A stretch of DNA of 64,000 nucleotides from Chamaea fasciata (Eukaryota > Chordata > Aves > Passeriformes > Sylviidae). The position numbers and the translations under genes were made by a program. A model generated the notes under the pieces. The model saw nothing but the letters and a program-made list of their open reading frames with translations. It had not been told where the DNA came from and did not search any database. The stretch spans positions 24,369,712 to 24,433,711 of the forward strand of contig JARCOQ010000011.1 in assembly GCA_029207755.1 (NCBI GenBank), written 5' to 3'. This document shows positions 1 to 12,900 of the stretch, piece by piece. The first letter of the stretch is position 1. Every line of letters starts with the position of its first letter.

Positions 1-770
1 ACCAGAAACTGGTCTAGTAAAGTACCATTCCCAAAACTATCGAAATACAGCCCTGTATAAAATATTTTTATTGCATTTTTTATTCTGGTTTTCTTAAGAA
101 AAAAAAAAAAAAGTATTTTTTCCAAGTGAAAATCATGGGGATTTTACAGCAAAAAGTGTGTCCTTTTGCTTGGCAGAGGGTGGAATATCTCTGTCATGCT
201 GGAAAACCACGGCGAGCTGGCCTGATATTAGCCTGGATCCAATTAGAAACACTCTTCTGTTTTAACCCAGGTGGAATTGCACAATTACAACAGCAAAAGC
301 CTGTGCTTGAGAGGAAATGGAGAAAGTTGTTCTTGCTGAAGGAAGGAATAAAGATCTGTTCAGTGCTCCACAAAAAAAAAACACAAAGAGGAGGGCTGAG
401 CACAGCTCTGGAACCCAAGATCAAAACCAGGGTTGTGCTCCATGGTAGGACCAAGTACCGAGCATGCATTTGTCCCTCCAGGAGGGGAGGAAGCACCCTG
501 GTTTCCCATCAGGGAGAAAAGCAGCTTCTCCAGGGCATGATGGACACAATCCATATAAAACCTGCTCCACCCATGCACTACACCTCGTCTGCACCCCAAC
601 CAACACTGCAAGAGAAACCCATCATTTCAACAAGGCTCCTTCCACCAACTCAACCAGTTCAAGAAAAGGGAAATATGAGCAGCTGGTCAAAGCCAGCCTC
701 CATCACACTGAGAGGACGTGGCCATGGATACCGCAACAAATTCTGGAGTAGTGCACGCAGACACTGTGCT
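1..770. other. non-coding interval with a long unassigned open frame
   Basis: No gene is recognised here. An A14 run lies at 99-112. A plus-strand frame is open from the ATG at 135 to 923 (262 codons from that ATG, which has A at -3 and G at +4). It resembles no family I know and reads on through a microsatellite, so I do not call it a CDS. The rest is ordinary single-copy DNA. Confidence 0.6.
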
Positions 771-826
771 GTGTTTGTGTTTGTGTTTGTGTTTGTGTTT
801 GTGTTTGTGTTTGTGTTTGTGTTTGT
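771..826 (+). repeat. (GTGTTT)9 hexanucleotide microsatellite
   Basis: Nine uninterrupted copies of GTGTTT occupy 771-824, followed by GT. In one frame this would read as alternating Phe-Val, which is why a long open frame crosses it. Perfect purity suggests recent expansion or active slippage. Confidence 0.97.
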
Positions 827-1384
827 ACAGCCCCAGATCCTCCTCCGGGTCACTGGGGGCTCTGACAGTGCCACCAAGTCCCTGGTAACAACCTGCTGCA
901 ACAGGTGCCTAAATCCTGCCTAAAGATGCAAATGATTTCAACAGAGATTCTTTCACAAACTGCAGTAAAAGCTCAGAAATTTCACACTGGGTGTCATTTA
1001 CTCTGAGTAAAACAAAATACGCCCACACAAGTTGAATTACACTGACATTTTCCTTTAAATTACTTTGAAAATCATGAGACAAAAAAATTTCATGCATCTC
1101 CATCTGTACGTTAAACACCTAAAAAAAAAAAAAAAAGGCATGTTGTGAAGCTACAGGACTCAGTTTACAGAACTGAATGAACAGAAAGCTGTAGTAGGAC
1201 ATTTCCTGACCTATTTTTCTGTAATTCAATGTGGCAGCATCACAGGAAAAGCATTTACTATATATTTGTCAAAATGACCTGTTCATATTTTTGTATTAAC
1301 ATTTCCAATGAAAATATTTATATAATTATTTGCCTCTGAAAGGCCTTAATGTGTCTGCAGCTCCAAATGCAGACAAATATGGAC
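827..1384. other. non-coding interval, AT-rich
   Basis: Single-copy AT-rich DNA with an A16 run at 1121-1136. No open frame with coding character and no repeat family is recognised before the CR1 stub. Confidence 0.6.
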
Positions 1385-1440
1385 TTGGATTGGATGATCC
1401 TTATGGGTCCCTTTTGATTCTAGATACTCTATGATGTTAT
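1385..1440 (+). mobile_element. CR1 LINE 3'-end remnant
   Basis: The segment reads like the last part of a CR1 3' untranslated region: a GGATGATCCTTATGGGTCCC core, a diverged 'TTTTGATTC' where the family has a CCAACTC-type word, then CTCTATGATG near the end. Avian CR1 copies are usually 5'-truncated and end in short ATTCTATG-type repeats, and this fits a very short, old, diverged stub. Only about 55 bases align by eye. No reverse transcriptase sequence remains. Confidence 0.7.
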
Positions 1441-2225
1441 AATTTTCATATAGCATGAACCTGGTTTTTAAGGGTTACCAGCTGAAGGATACAGATAACT
1501 TCTTTTTAATTATTTGCTGCAAACTATTTGAACCCTTTTCCTGGCTGCCTTTCCCAGGCCACATTCAGAAGCTGATATACCAAAATATTCTACCATGTGT
1601 CTGACCCAAACACAACCAGGACAGGAACCTTCACAAGAGAAACGAAAAAGGAAAGGAAAAGATAAAGAGAAAAATAAAAGTCTACCCTCTGAAGATATGC
1701 AGACCCATATTAGAAATGCAGGAGTTGAGACAGTTTGGACAAATGCCCAAACTTCTGAGAGTTTAATCAAAACTAAACCAACCAATCCTCCTCCCCTTTT
1801 GAGATTTGCCCGGCAACAATTACGATCAGTTTTTAAAACCACAAGTACTTAATAAAAACTAGAATATTATAAATCTTCTGCCACACGAAGCTAATAAAAA
1901 CAAATAATAATAATAAATTTCAATGCTTAAGGTACTCAGGCCCAAAGGCACTAACCCGTATTTGTGCCTCCAGTCAATAGTCCTAGAAATATTTGAATAA
2001 ATGTAGTTTTTGCAAAAGGGTATTTTTCCATCCACTTGCTAGGTATGAGGCTGATTATATTGACTGCGCTAGGACTTGTAATGAGATTGTTTAAGACATT
2101 ATTCTATTTACATGTTCATCTGACATTATTAAACCTCTCTTTGTTTCTACCACAGAGAATTTAGATATATGTTCCAGGGAGCAAATTGTTGGCCATAAGG
2201 GCCATCATCAACCTCATTCTTTCCA
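1441..2225. other. non-coding interval, AT-rich
   Basis: AT-rich single-copy DNA. A purine-rich stretch lies around 1630-1680 and an AATAAT-rich stretch at 1893-1918. Nothing else is recognised. Confidence 0.6.
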
Positions 2226-2600
2226 GTTCGATGTTAAATTTAACAGCATCAACGCTGGCTTGCACCAACTGCTCAGCTCGGGCTGCCTACGGCCAGGCAG
2301 TCCCACACATCTCTTTGGAAACCCAAGGAGTTATTTCCTTTGCCAGCCCTTCAAGTGATGCTTCTTGTTCCTCACTGCTTCATCCATCTCCCTCACACAT
2401 CCACCGAAATGCAGACGATCCTGTAACTCCGTGGTTGATACCACCCCAAACCCAGCGGGTGTATAACATTTCGACATCACCTACGCGCCACAGAAAACAT
2501 TCACTTTTAATGGAACTATTTCAGTTCGGCTGACTTGGTTCTAGCGGGAAGAGCAGAGGTAAGACATTAATCATGCCTTTAAAAAGTTTGGAGCTGGCGG
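2226..2600. other. CpG-retaining patch, possibly conserved non-coding
   Basis: I count about 14 CpG in 375 bases, roughly 0.7 of expectation, against about 0.1-0.3 in most of the window. The plus-strand frame is open to 2533, but its first true ATG is at 2231 and the product shows no known domain. A CpG-preserving regulatory element is the simplest reading. A decayed exon is possible but unsupported. Confidence 0.35.
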
Positions 2601-3954
2601 CAGGCTGCCATGTGATTTCAGTGCCACGATCCCACAGGCAGTGGATTGTCCCTAAGCCCCAAATCTGGGCTCTTTCCCTACTTCCATGCAGGAAAAATTC
2701 CCATATAAATCTTCCAGCAGCTTTTGCCAGCAGTAAGGACAAGTACTAAGCAGAGGTATTTTAATTGCTCCAGTTAATAAAAATAATTCACTTTCATGTA
2801 AGTGGTGCATATTAATGTCCGGGAAATGCTCTACAGTGCTCTCCATGCTCGAGGGCTGGGTCAGAGCACCCCGGTGAAAGCGGCAGACACTGTGTTTTCA
2901 CTTAGCATCATTCATTGGTAAAACAAACCAAAACACTAAAGCAAATGCAAACACACATGCGAAAAATCCCTATTTTGGGAATATGTTGGAGCACTTCTAG
3001 AAATCACTGAAACTGTTTTCATAATCCTTCCACTTGTAAGGCCAAATGCCTTAATTACCATGAGACCAAACAGCTACAGAAGGCTCAGAAAGAGCCATGA
3101 AAACATTTTAGTGTAGCTTAAAATAGCTTTTCCTCCTCCTAAAAATAGAGCAACGCACAGAGAAAACACTTGGAGCTCTTTTCGAGGTGACGGAGAAGTG
3201 TGAGGCCAGCCCCAGGGAGGGGCAGGGATCCCCCAGCCCCAGCACTGAGCAATTCTGCACTGCTGCTCTCCCAGGCCAGGACACTCTGCCAAAAGCATGA
3301 TGCTGTCCTGTATCAAAACCCATTTGTAGCCTGTGCTGAGCCTGACCAGCCTTGGGGCTTGAGCCAGAACGGGGTGGTTTTTTTTGGGAGGAAATTCCAC
3401 ATTTGGGAGGGAAAGGATGAAGCATTTAAAAAGGTCAGCTTGCCAGCAAAGGAAGGCAGTTATAGGAATAAAGGAGAGGAAAACATTTCCTGGGTCACTG
3501 AGTTTTGTCCAGCGCTACCAGAAGGAACTAATTCATATATCGTCTTTCACACACTGACCCAGCTCTTGCAACAGGCAGAAAATGTGGGGATCCACCTCAA
3601 AAATTGAGCAGGAGCCCCTGGGACAGCCATCAGGGCCTCTGCAGCTTCTGTTCCCCACTGCTGCAAAGGGGCAAGAGCAACAGAACTTTGCCAAAAAAGC
3701 TTAACCCAGTAGTCATTCTCTTTCTCTTTTTTTTCCCCTATGTTTTTTCAAAGTGTCTTTCGCTGAAGAGGCTCCGCTGTAGCACCATTTGAACAGTTCA
3801 AAATGCAAAGGGAGAAAACCCAAACTGTCCGGTCCCATGGGGATGAACCTCCAACCCTGGCACCGAGGACCCAAAGACTGCCACCAAGAAAGGAGATTTG
3901 GATCCTCTCCTGCACAAATCTGGCCTCAACACAAACAGCTTATTGAGATCCAGG
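2601..3954. other. non-coding interval
   Basis: Mixed single-copy DNA. A plus-strand open frame at 3200-3607 has no recognisable product. A pyrimidine-rich tract lies at 3716-3740. No repeat family is identified. Confidence 0.6.
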
Positions 3955-4045
3955 AAGTCCCTCCACTTCCCTGCCTCAGTTTTCCAGCTGCAGTACGAAC
4001 ATTATTGTTATTTACCCATCCTTGTAAAGGGCTTTGTCATCTTTA
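3955..4045 (+). mobile_element. ancient MIR/LINE-tail-like remnant
   Basis: The order 'TGCCTCAGTTTTCC', an AT-rich ATTATTGTTATT block, 'TTACCCATCCTTGTAAAG' and 'GGGCTTTG' follows the shared tail of MIR/CORE-SINEs and their LINE partners (CCTCAGTTTCC, ATAATAATA, TTACC, TGTAAAGCGCTTTG). Divergence is high, as expected for an insertion predating birds. The exact family cannot be fixed by eye. Confidence 0.5.
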
Positions 4046-6879
4046 AATGTACACACCCCCACTGGGACAGTTCTGACACTAATTTCTGCTTCATATCAGA
4101 TTATGTTGTCGTTATTAACCTTCCAGCTTTCACTACTGGAGGGTCAAATCCATCTCAGCCTGGCAGATGAAGCTCTACTGACTTCACTTACTCCAGGACT
4201 GGATTTAGTCCTGGGCATTTTTCAATTTAAAACACACTGGCAAGGCAAAGCCACCACTGCTCCTTCCAGGGGTGGTCTGATTTCATTTGCAAGTATTTGT
4301 GCTGGCAAGTCCTACATAACGTTCAGATGCAATTGTGTCTGAGTATTAAATATAATGGGTTAGATGTTATGAATAGGAAAATGAGATAACTTGCTAAAGG
4401 AGGTTTGACAGCAAGAGTGAAAGAATGAAGATTCAACTTAAGCTGCTGAAAGCCTAACAAGATAAAGACAGGCAGGGGAGAGTTCTCTTAAATGTGATGA
4501 AAATAAGGCCTGAAGGGGTGGAATGATAGAGAGGCTGAGGAGTACATGTTTCAAGACAGAAGATGAATGTGCCCAACATGACAGTAACATGTAGCTAAAT
4601 TAATCAAAGTACCCACAGCTCTAAACAGAACCAAAACATATAGATTTATGCAGAAATCCCAGAACAGCAGATGAGAGACAGACAGAAGGATGCTTCTTTT
4701 CGATCTAAATTAATTTTCCATATTTTTTGGTCATTGGCTTTTATCATTCTGTGTCACTGGGAACATTATAAATCTGCCTTTTACATTTTAAATACATGCT
4801 GTCTGCTTCGGTGTTGAACCCACAGGTCCCTCAGCACACACTATTACGTCTCCCCATTAAAGCCATCACAGCACATGACAAATATCCTGAAGCTGAGTTA
4901 CCAGGAAAAGAATCCTAAAAATCACAGCGGCACACACCCGTGTGACAAAAGCAAACAGTTGCAACCACTAATATTTCCCCTTGAAAGGATAATTTTAAGT
5001 TAATTCTGTTTCCATGATTCACGCTGGATTTACAGCCTTTGTTTTGCCCGGGCAGATGCAGGCCAGCTCTCAAATGCTCTGCTCACCCTCCTCTGCCTCC
5101 CCACACTGCTCTGATGCTCCTGGTTCTCCAGGGACTTCTCCGGAGTCTCCTGCACTCCCCACAGCCTTTTCAGAGGTTGGGAGCTTGAATTCTAAACCCC
5201 CTCGCCTGCCCAAGGGCAGGCAGTAAATTGGGGGTCACTGCCCCCTTGGCTTGGGTTTTAATCAGCGGCTGCCTGTCTCGCTCAGAAGGTAAACCCCAAT
5301 GAGGGCAGCTGCTAGAGATTAAGTTCAGGTCGGAGCAGATGCTGATCTCGCTTGCAGCAGGAGTGCAGATTCCGGTGTCATTTGAGTCTGGAGCAGGATT
5401 TGGCCCCGCAGACTCCAGCGAGCACCCCAACCTGCACGGCTACGCGGTGGAGGGAAAGCAAAGGAATGTTCTTGGGATGGGACACCCTCCCCACAAGCTG
5501 TATGGATTCAGTGCGGTCATCACCACATCCCAAATACCTGCTGGACACCAACTTGTTACCCCACATCCTGCCTTTAAGCATCCCCTTCCCTTTCAAAAGC
5601 CCGGGGGCAGGGGGCTGATTTCTCTAAGGAAAGCTGGGGGCTGGGGATGTCCCAGCGCATCCCACCTCCCCAGGGAGTGGCTGAGCAGGGCAGGGATCCA
5701 AGAGAAGGCCTCGGAGCAGAGGGCTCCCGGGGTTCACAGCCCAGCTGCTGCTCCCAGACGGGCATCCCCTTCCCAGGCTTTGTCTGGTGTGCAAAGGGCT
5801 TAGATCAGTTTTGTTCTGAGAGCCGGGGCTGCTCGACTCCTCCCCAGCACACACCACCCCCAGCCTTCTGAGGGGAAGGTGACAGGGATTAGAGGTTTGA
5901 ATCCCTTTCTTTATTTTTTTGCCTTTTTTTTTTTCTTTTTCTTTAAAGAACTTCAGGATGCCAACATGACTTTTTTGTCTGCAAGAGATTAGGCAAACGA
6001 ATGCAAAGGGTGACAGAGACGAGGACTCAGCCCGACCATCCAGAGGCAGGTTTCTGGGAGGACCTACTTTCCCTTCACTCTGCTGTTATGAATAGGTTGA
6101 TCTTTTTTGTGTGAGTGTCAGGGCTCAGAGAAGTCAGTTGGCTGGTGCAGAGTGGGGAGGAAACTCAGCCCAAACAGCACCAAGCCACAAGACACTCTTT
6201 ATTCGCTCATAGGTAGGTTTACAAGATGCAGAGAGTGAGAAAGAAGGGCATTGCCTGGCACTAACACTCCCTCTATTGGAAAAAGAGTATTTTCCCAGGA
6301 ATGTGCATTATATTCCTAGAACAATGTAAATTAAAGTGACCAGCATGCAAACAAAACATCCTTAATTTGCTGGAAAAGGGGCTGGGCAAGCAGGACATTA
6401 TCTTCTGCTATGCAGAGAGCAAGGAAAAGTAGTAAAGTACAAAAATTAACATTTTGAAAGTCACAGCACTAGATGAAACTTGGACTTGCAAAAAACTGTG
6501 CCCATTAAACAAAATTTTAATTAATTTACAGTCCACTGCATGGTTTGCATTATTCTGACATGGCATCCAGCAGGTCCCTGGACAAGGATCTCCCACTGCT
6601 ACCAAATTCACAGGTTTCTAAACAGAGGGGATCCTTTGACTTCTGCAGTCCTTAACAGAAAACAGGGCTTTGGTGGCACAGCACAAACGCGTTCTGCAGC
6701 TGACATGGTTTCTGTGCTCCCCAAAGAGGCTGGCATCACTTCTGTTCACCAGCCAGCCCCACAGACAAGTTCTGGGTGAGGAAACAACACTGAGTCCACT
6801 GAAAGGCAAGGCTCCCAAAGCTGGGAATTTATTTATCACAGCATTTGTCGCACAAATAGGTAAGAGGAAGCGTTCAAGC
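4046..6879. other. non-coding interval
   Basis: Contains AT-rich DNA (4340-5010), a somewhat GC-richer, stop-poor stretch at 5020-5870 where several short frames overlap on both strands with no coding signature, a T-rich tract at 5909-5944, and AT-rich DNA to 6540. No gene or repeat family is recognised. Confidence 0.6.
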
Positions 6880-7513
6880 AGCCTGGATCCAGCTGAGGAG
6901 GCCACGCTCCCCTTCACCTTCCTGGCCTGCATCAGGGGCAGCGTGGGCAAGGGAGGAGATTCTCCCCTCTACTCTGCTCTCATGAGATCCCACCTGGAGG
7001 TTTGCGTCCAGCTCTGGGCTCCCCGACATATGAAGGACAAAATTCTGTTGGAGTGAGTCCAGAGGAAGCCTTGAAGATGATCACATGGAGTTTGGAGCAC
7101 CTCTGATATGGAAAAAAGGCTGAGAGCTGGGGGTGTTCACCCTGGAGGTGAAGGTTCCAGAGAGAATTCAGAGCCCCTTCCTGTGCCTAAAGGGGCTCCA
7201 GGAGAGCTGGAGAGGGACTTAGGACAAGGCTCTGGAGTGACAGGACAAGGAGGGAATGGCTTCACGCTGACAGAGGGCTGGATTAGATGGGATATTGGGC
7301 AGGAATTGATCCCTGTGAGGGTGGGCAGGCCCTGGCACAGGGTGCCCAGAGAAGCTGTGGCTGCCCCAACCCTGGAAGTGTCCAAGGCCAGGTTGGACAG
7401 GGCTTGGAGCAACCTGGGATAGTGGAAGGTGTCCCTGCCCATTGCAGGGGGCTTGAAATGAGAGGAGCTTTAGGGTCCCTTCCAACCCAAACCATTGGAT
7501 GATTCTATGATCA
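6880..7513 (+). mobile_element. CR1 LINE, 5'-truncated copy
   Basis: About 630 bases follow the 3' part of avian CR1 in order. First comes the segment corresponding to the end of the reverse-transcriptase ORF ('GGCCTGCATCAGGGGCAG', 'GATCCCACCTGGAGG', 'TCCAGCTCTGGGCTCC'). Next are 'TTGGAGCACCTCTGATATGG' and 'GAGAGGGACTTAGGACAAGG', then 'GGTGCCCAGAGAAGCTGTGG', 'AAGGCCAGGTTGGACAGGGC' and 'GGTCCCTTCCAACCC'. It ends in GATTCTATGATCAT. Short indels and frame breaks mean it is not functional. The 3' boundary (7513) is sharp; the 5' boundary is uncertain by about 50 bases. CR1 moved by target-primed reverse transcription, which leaves such 5'-truncated copies. Confidence 0.93.
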
Positions 7514-10500
7514 TTTAAAACAGCCTGGCAGGAGTGGTGGTACCAGCAGGTAACTTCAAAAGCCAGAGCTCCAACCTCAGAATGTGCAGCTGAATGCAAA
7601 ATGCTTCATGCCTGGTCACACTCTGCATCTCTGGCAGTGCTGGGAAGGCTTTGGGATGCCCTCCCACCTTTGGATGTGGACAGCTGTAAAAGCCAACTCC
7701 GAGCATTTAACATGAGTTTAACAGGTTTAAGCCTGTTTCCCCACATTAGGCATGGATGCATAGACTGGAAGAACAGGAGATTAGCACACGGTGCTCACTG
7801 GAGGAGAGACATTTGCAAAGCAGGAGGGATTTAATAACTATTAGCTCCAGCCAAAAAAATAACCCATTACTGGTTTTCTAATGTGAGCCACGAAGATCTC
7901 AGTGTCTCTTTGTATGACACTCAGAGCAGAGAAAGGCGGGGAGGAACCTGATTGTGGGCAGAATGTTTGAAACCTGAAGGAAATTTAAGCAAAAATGCAA
8001 TTAAAAAAAAAAATTATAATTTGGTGATATGGGATTGGATTTGTGTAGAAAGGATACAAAAGAAGAATGATGTCAGAGCCAGGACTCCAAACATTTTGGA
8101 GGGTCTTTGCAAATATTTTTTTTAAAATTCAACTATTAAAAATCAAGATGTATCACAGAATGAGCTATGGTTATTACATCTTTTTAAACATATCTTTTTG
8201 ATTTTTTTGTAAGATTGAACCTTTCAAAGCTGTCTGAAGAAACTTCTTTTTTCTCTGCTGAGAAAAAATAATATTCTTAAAGGAATGTTGCCTCAACATT
8301 GCCATTTTTCAGATATATCTGCAGACAATTTTAAAATACCTCTGCAGTGAGAAACACAGAATACTTGGGTTCTATACTTTAACCGTGTATTGCCATATCC
8401 AAACAGCACATGGCCATAAGAAGAGCTGCCTGGCAATGGCAAACAGAACCAGACAAAACCCCAGAGACCAGGCCAGCTGAACTCCAGCGGAGCTCTCCTC
8501 ACTAAAATCTACAGATGGCAATTTATTACTTAAAATTGCGTTATCTTCTTCTTTAGCAATATAGTGATTTATCCTTCAGTTCCTTTCAAGCTCCTCATGG
8601 AGCTTTGCTCTGCTCTGCCTAGGAGAAGTGACAGCAACACAGGACAAGGCAGAAAGGATGAAAGTTAAATTGATCACACTTTCTTTTTTGGTGAATAGAT
8701 ATATTCTTTCACTCCAAGCCTCACATAAAGCAGCCCTGCTTCTATTGGGTTTTTCTGAGACTCCAAAATAAATACACATCCAGAAGACTTATTCTCATAT
8801 TTCCAGCTACAGCAGAGGCATCCAGGGTTTTGCTTCTCCTACCTTGGATGTACTTGCCTGTGTTGATTCAGAAGCAGACTAACATATAGGACCTTAAATT
8901 CTGTATGACTCTGTGTAATGTAATGAACACCAACAGACTTTAAATCTCCTGTATCTCATGGGCGCATTTTATTGCATTATATGGCAAAAATCCAAGGAAA
9001 AAAAAATCAGGGAGAAAAAAAAATTCAAAAATGAAAAATACATTGCTACTGAATTTTCCAGCAATATCACAGGAATGTGATCTCCCCTCAATATACATAC
9101 TGATGATCTATTTGGAATTTTTATCCACAGTTATGAAGAAAAAGAAAATGTTATTCCCTCAGAGGCCAATTTTCATCTGCTCTGGAATTCTCATTTAACC
9201 ATCTCAGAGAACACTTTTCCTTCTCTAGGTATTACCCACTATTCGTCTGGCTCAAGGCTCATGTCTGTTACCGTGTGAGCTACATGGAAATAAATTCCTA
9301 ATCATATTTCTGACAAGAGTCCTCACAATCTAGTTGGCTGCCATCATCCCATTTCCAGTATTTCTCCAGTAAAAATGTAGGAAAGGCTTAGTCTCCTTCT
9401 AGCCAGCATGTGCAGCTCCCATTACCCGGAGTCACCACATGTGTGCAGATCAAGGGAATGGATTATTTAAGGAGGTGAACCTCAGGAGCTGCTGCCAGGG
9501 CTCCCTTTTGGGTTCCAACATGTAGATTAATGGTGAAGAGTTTGCAAGAGAGGAAGCAAATGCTCGGATCCTCCTCTCCTGCTGATATCCATCAGGACAA
9601 ACTGGGGTGAAGTCCCTGAGGATCCAGAGGTATCATACAAGGGCTGGGAGCACCATCTAGTTTCCCAAGATGAAAGGTTTCAACACTAATAACCATGATC
9701 CAGAAATTCTCACAGCCTTTCACCGCAGTGAAGAGCAGCACTGCCACTGATTGAACCATTATTCCTCTTCTTACGTAACACCTAAAACATGCCAGATTTT
9801 TTCAGGTTTGGTTTACATTGCATTGCACCCTGAGCATGTTATCTATCTGTGCACATTGGGTGTCATCCTGAGCTGCCAGAATTTAACATTTGGGCCTCTG
9901 CCCTGTGGGCTATGTGCAAATGACCACGGGCAAGTTCATATTTATATTGAATTAGATATCAGAAATGCCCAAGCTCAGGTCATAGCAATGATCTCAATGA
10001 TTTTTCTGATTCCCTTTTTACATTTTCCTGAACCCCCCTCAGGATGTTATTAAATACAGAGCTCTACTAGATCAGGGCCATGTTGCAGGGACAGCTAACA
10101 GGCAAAGTGACCATGAAACTGGTCTTGGGTGCAGAAATCACCACCAGCAATAATCATCAGAAATCACTAACTACCCATAACTAGACTTTATGGATATGCA
10201 ATGATGAAGAAATGAGAGAGGGAACCCTCCCCATAGGAGCAGTTACTTGTTAGGGGTGTTCCTGGGAGCGCACACACCTCACCTCCCCTAGGCCTGGACC
10301 CAAGGAATGCGTTGGCTTGCTGGTGTAAAAGGAAAATTGAGAAGTTTTTTGCTGTGTGTCTCCAATAAGTTCAGCTCGAGTGTGTCCTGCTCTCTAAACT
10401 TCCCCTGACATTACCTTCCTAAATTTTCAAATTGAGCCTTTACTCCTTTCTATCCTTTTTCCCTAGCACGACCCCAGTTCATTTCAGAGGCTCAGAGACC

Positions 10501-12399
10501 CTGTGTCATCTCAGCCTCCCCCTCACACCTCCAGAGAAACCCCAGTAAGGTGCGAATTAAGAAAACAATGGAGAGTTGCTGTGACCTATTCAAACGAGTG
10601 TATGAATGGGAGAGGATGGAGAATGCAGCCCTGATACTTCCTCCCCATCCCTGCAGTACAGACAAACATCACACTGGTGACACCTCAGCCCATGGCAAGG
10701 ATTGCTGTGAGGGGTTTCATACAGCTCAGACAAAGAGCACACATTCATCTTCAAACCTGGAACCACTTGGGAGTGCTGCTCTACACAGTGAACCAAAACA
10801 GCCCGTGATCCTTAACAAACCGTAATTGAAAAGTCAACATTTGTCCCATTCAGCAAAACAGTTTCCTCTAAAGAGATTTAAACTTTAGAGCACCTGATTT
10901 TTTTCAAAATTGCCTGCATGTATATTGTCCCTATTCCTGCTTGAAATATTTCAACTCGGTCTCTTTGTTTTCCCACTCTCCAACTTTCACCTCCCACGCC
11001 CTGTGTGCAGATTCAGTCCTGAACTCTTCACAGGCCAAAATTTTGTCAGTGGAAGCTTTGTCTGCCAAGGCATGGGAAGAGACTCTCAATGTGCATTTCC
11101 AAGAGCTCAGCTTGCAGTTATCCAGCAGACCATAAGCCATGTAACCAGCTTGGCATGCCGGTTGCACAGCCTTTTTTTAAAATCCTAACTATATTATCAT
11201 ACTCCAGCTCAGGTTTTAGGTGGACACTTGAAAACACAATGCAAACTATTTTTAAACACTTTTAAAAACATGGGGTTTACACCATTTTTCAACATCTGCT
11301 GAGTAACTCAAACCTGATTCTGCCTCCAAGAAAACCAACAGTCCATTTCTCTCCTACAGGAACAACTGTAAGACTAAAGCTTCAACAGCCCAAAAGGAAA
11401 GGTTTGTCTCTATTCTGTCACACCTACTGTTACTTCTGTAATTAATGATTGTGTTTAGTCAAGGAAAAACCAAATCAATGGATGTGAAGAAATTTAAACA
11501 TGGGTCTTGTTTCAGCAATCCATAGAAAGAGATTTATGCTTTATTCATCACACTGAAGATACCTTTTTTTTCCCCCACAACATCTGTAATTTGTCTGTTT
11601 AGTGGGGTCTGTGGTTTTGTTAAGCTGTGTAGACATGCATAATTCAGTCATGCACAGCAAAACAAAAGTGCCAAATTCTTAATCATTCAGGAAGAAGCAA
11701 AATACTGCAGCTGTTGACTTCTTGCAAAAACTCAGGGTAGCCAAGACCAGCACAAATCTTATTCATATTTGTACATGAAAAAGTAATACCAGTAATAATG
11801 ACAATTTAAAAAAATCAGATGCCAAGACCACGACTGGTGTAAGTCAGCAGAGCAGCACTCAGCTGATTGCAGAAGTTCTAATCAAAAGGGCAGAGATCTG
11901 CCCTAATAACAGCATTATTGATCTTTTCTTTAAAACACACACTCCTATACACACAGCATATTCCCCATGTCCATCCTCTAGGATTATTATAGAGCCATAA
12001 GAAAGAGCAACAATTATAGTTTTTATTTAAGAGATGCAAATCAATATTAATTAAAATTAGACAACTGTTTGTGATGTAAGGGCTCCTTGTACTCAAAGGG
12101 CACAGTGGCCATTAAATATATTAAGACTTATTACTTAAAAGATTTTAGACAAAGTCAATGCCTCATGTGTCCTAGGGGACAGTTCAATGCCTCAGTAATG
12201 TTGTACAACATTTAACTATAGGTGCCACAATCAAAGGCAAACACAATTAAGTATCAAACAGTTAAATGTTATGTGTCACTCTCTAAAGAATCTATATTGA
12301 AATGCTTAATTAAACTTTTTTTAAATTAAAAAAAAAAAAAGAGAGAAAAAGAAAAAAGAATTCCATAGCACGGGCTAACACCAAAACGAGAGCTTATTT
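7514..12399. other. non-coding interval, largely AT-rich
   Basis: No gene is recognised. A small inverted repeat, AACATTTAAC (12207-12216) against GTTAAATGTT (12261-12270), lies near the right end. A-rich runs occur at 8004-8014 and 8998-9024. A moderately GC-rich stretch at 9400-9600 has no coding signature. A polypurine run lies at 12329-12358. Confidence 0.6.
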
Positions 12400-12900
12400 G
12401 GCTTGTATTAAATAACCTGCATATTAAGTCGCCTGTGTTTCTCCTGTTCATTATCATGAAGGCAGCATTTGCATTTCTTGATAGACTATTCCTCTTTCCT
12501 TCCCCTTTTTTTCTTGTCTTACATCAGTCAGTGGAAAGAGTGCCACCACAGGCCATCATTAACCTTCCAAATCTGCCTCAAAACAAATAGTACAAGAGCT
12601 CACTAATTTGAAGATCAAAAAGCCACTTGTCCATTATATAATTGGAATGAAAGGCAAAATGTTGCAGTTCTGAAGAGCACAGTAATTACTAGCTGTTAAT
12701 TGCTCTCTCGTGGTGGCTCACTTTTAATTAAAAAGAACAGCTCGTCGCAGGCCGATAAGCAATGGTGGAGACCACTGGTTTAATCAACAAAGCAGAAAAA
12801 TTTGTTTCTGCCGCAGCCAACAACAGCTTGAGAAATCTTCAGATGTCCAATTGAGATTAAAAACTGTCTATTTAGTGCAGTCAGATTTTATTTTAACCAA
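12400..12900. promoter_or_regulatory. CNE-like segment dense in homeodomain motifs
   Basis: Single-copy sequence with TAATTA at 12683-12688, TTAATT at 12696-12701, a 12-bp palindrome TTTTAATTAAAA at 12722-12733 and GATAAG at 12754-12759. Between them are complex, non-repetitive words that look constrained rather than drifting. Clusters of TAATTA cores are typical of vertebrate developmental enhancers. The call rests on motif density only; conservation was not tested. Confidence 0.4.

Noticed and set aside
126..923. Long frame with a Phe-Val run as a protein gene
   Set aside because: The initial codon of the maximal frame is GTG, the Phe-Val run is the (GTGTTT)9 microsatellite, and no domain or exon structure is visible. 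Kept only as a finding.
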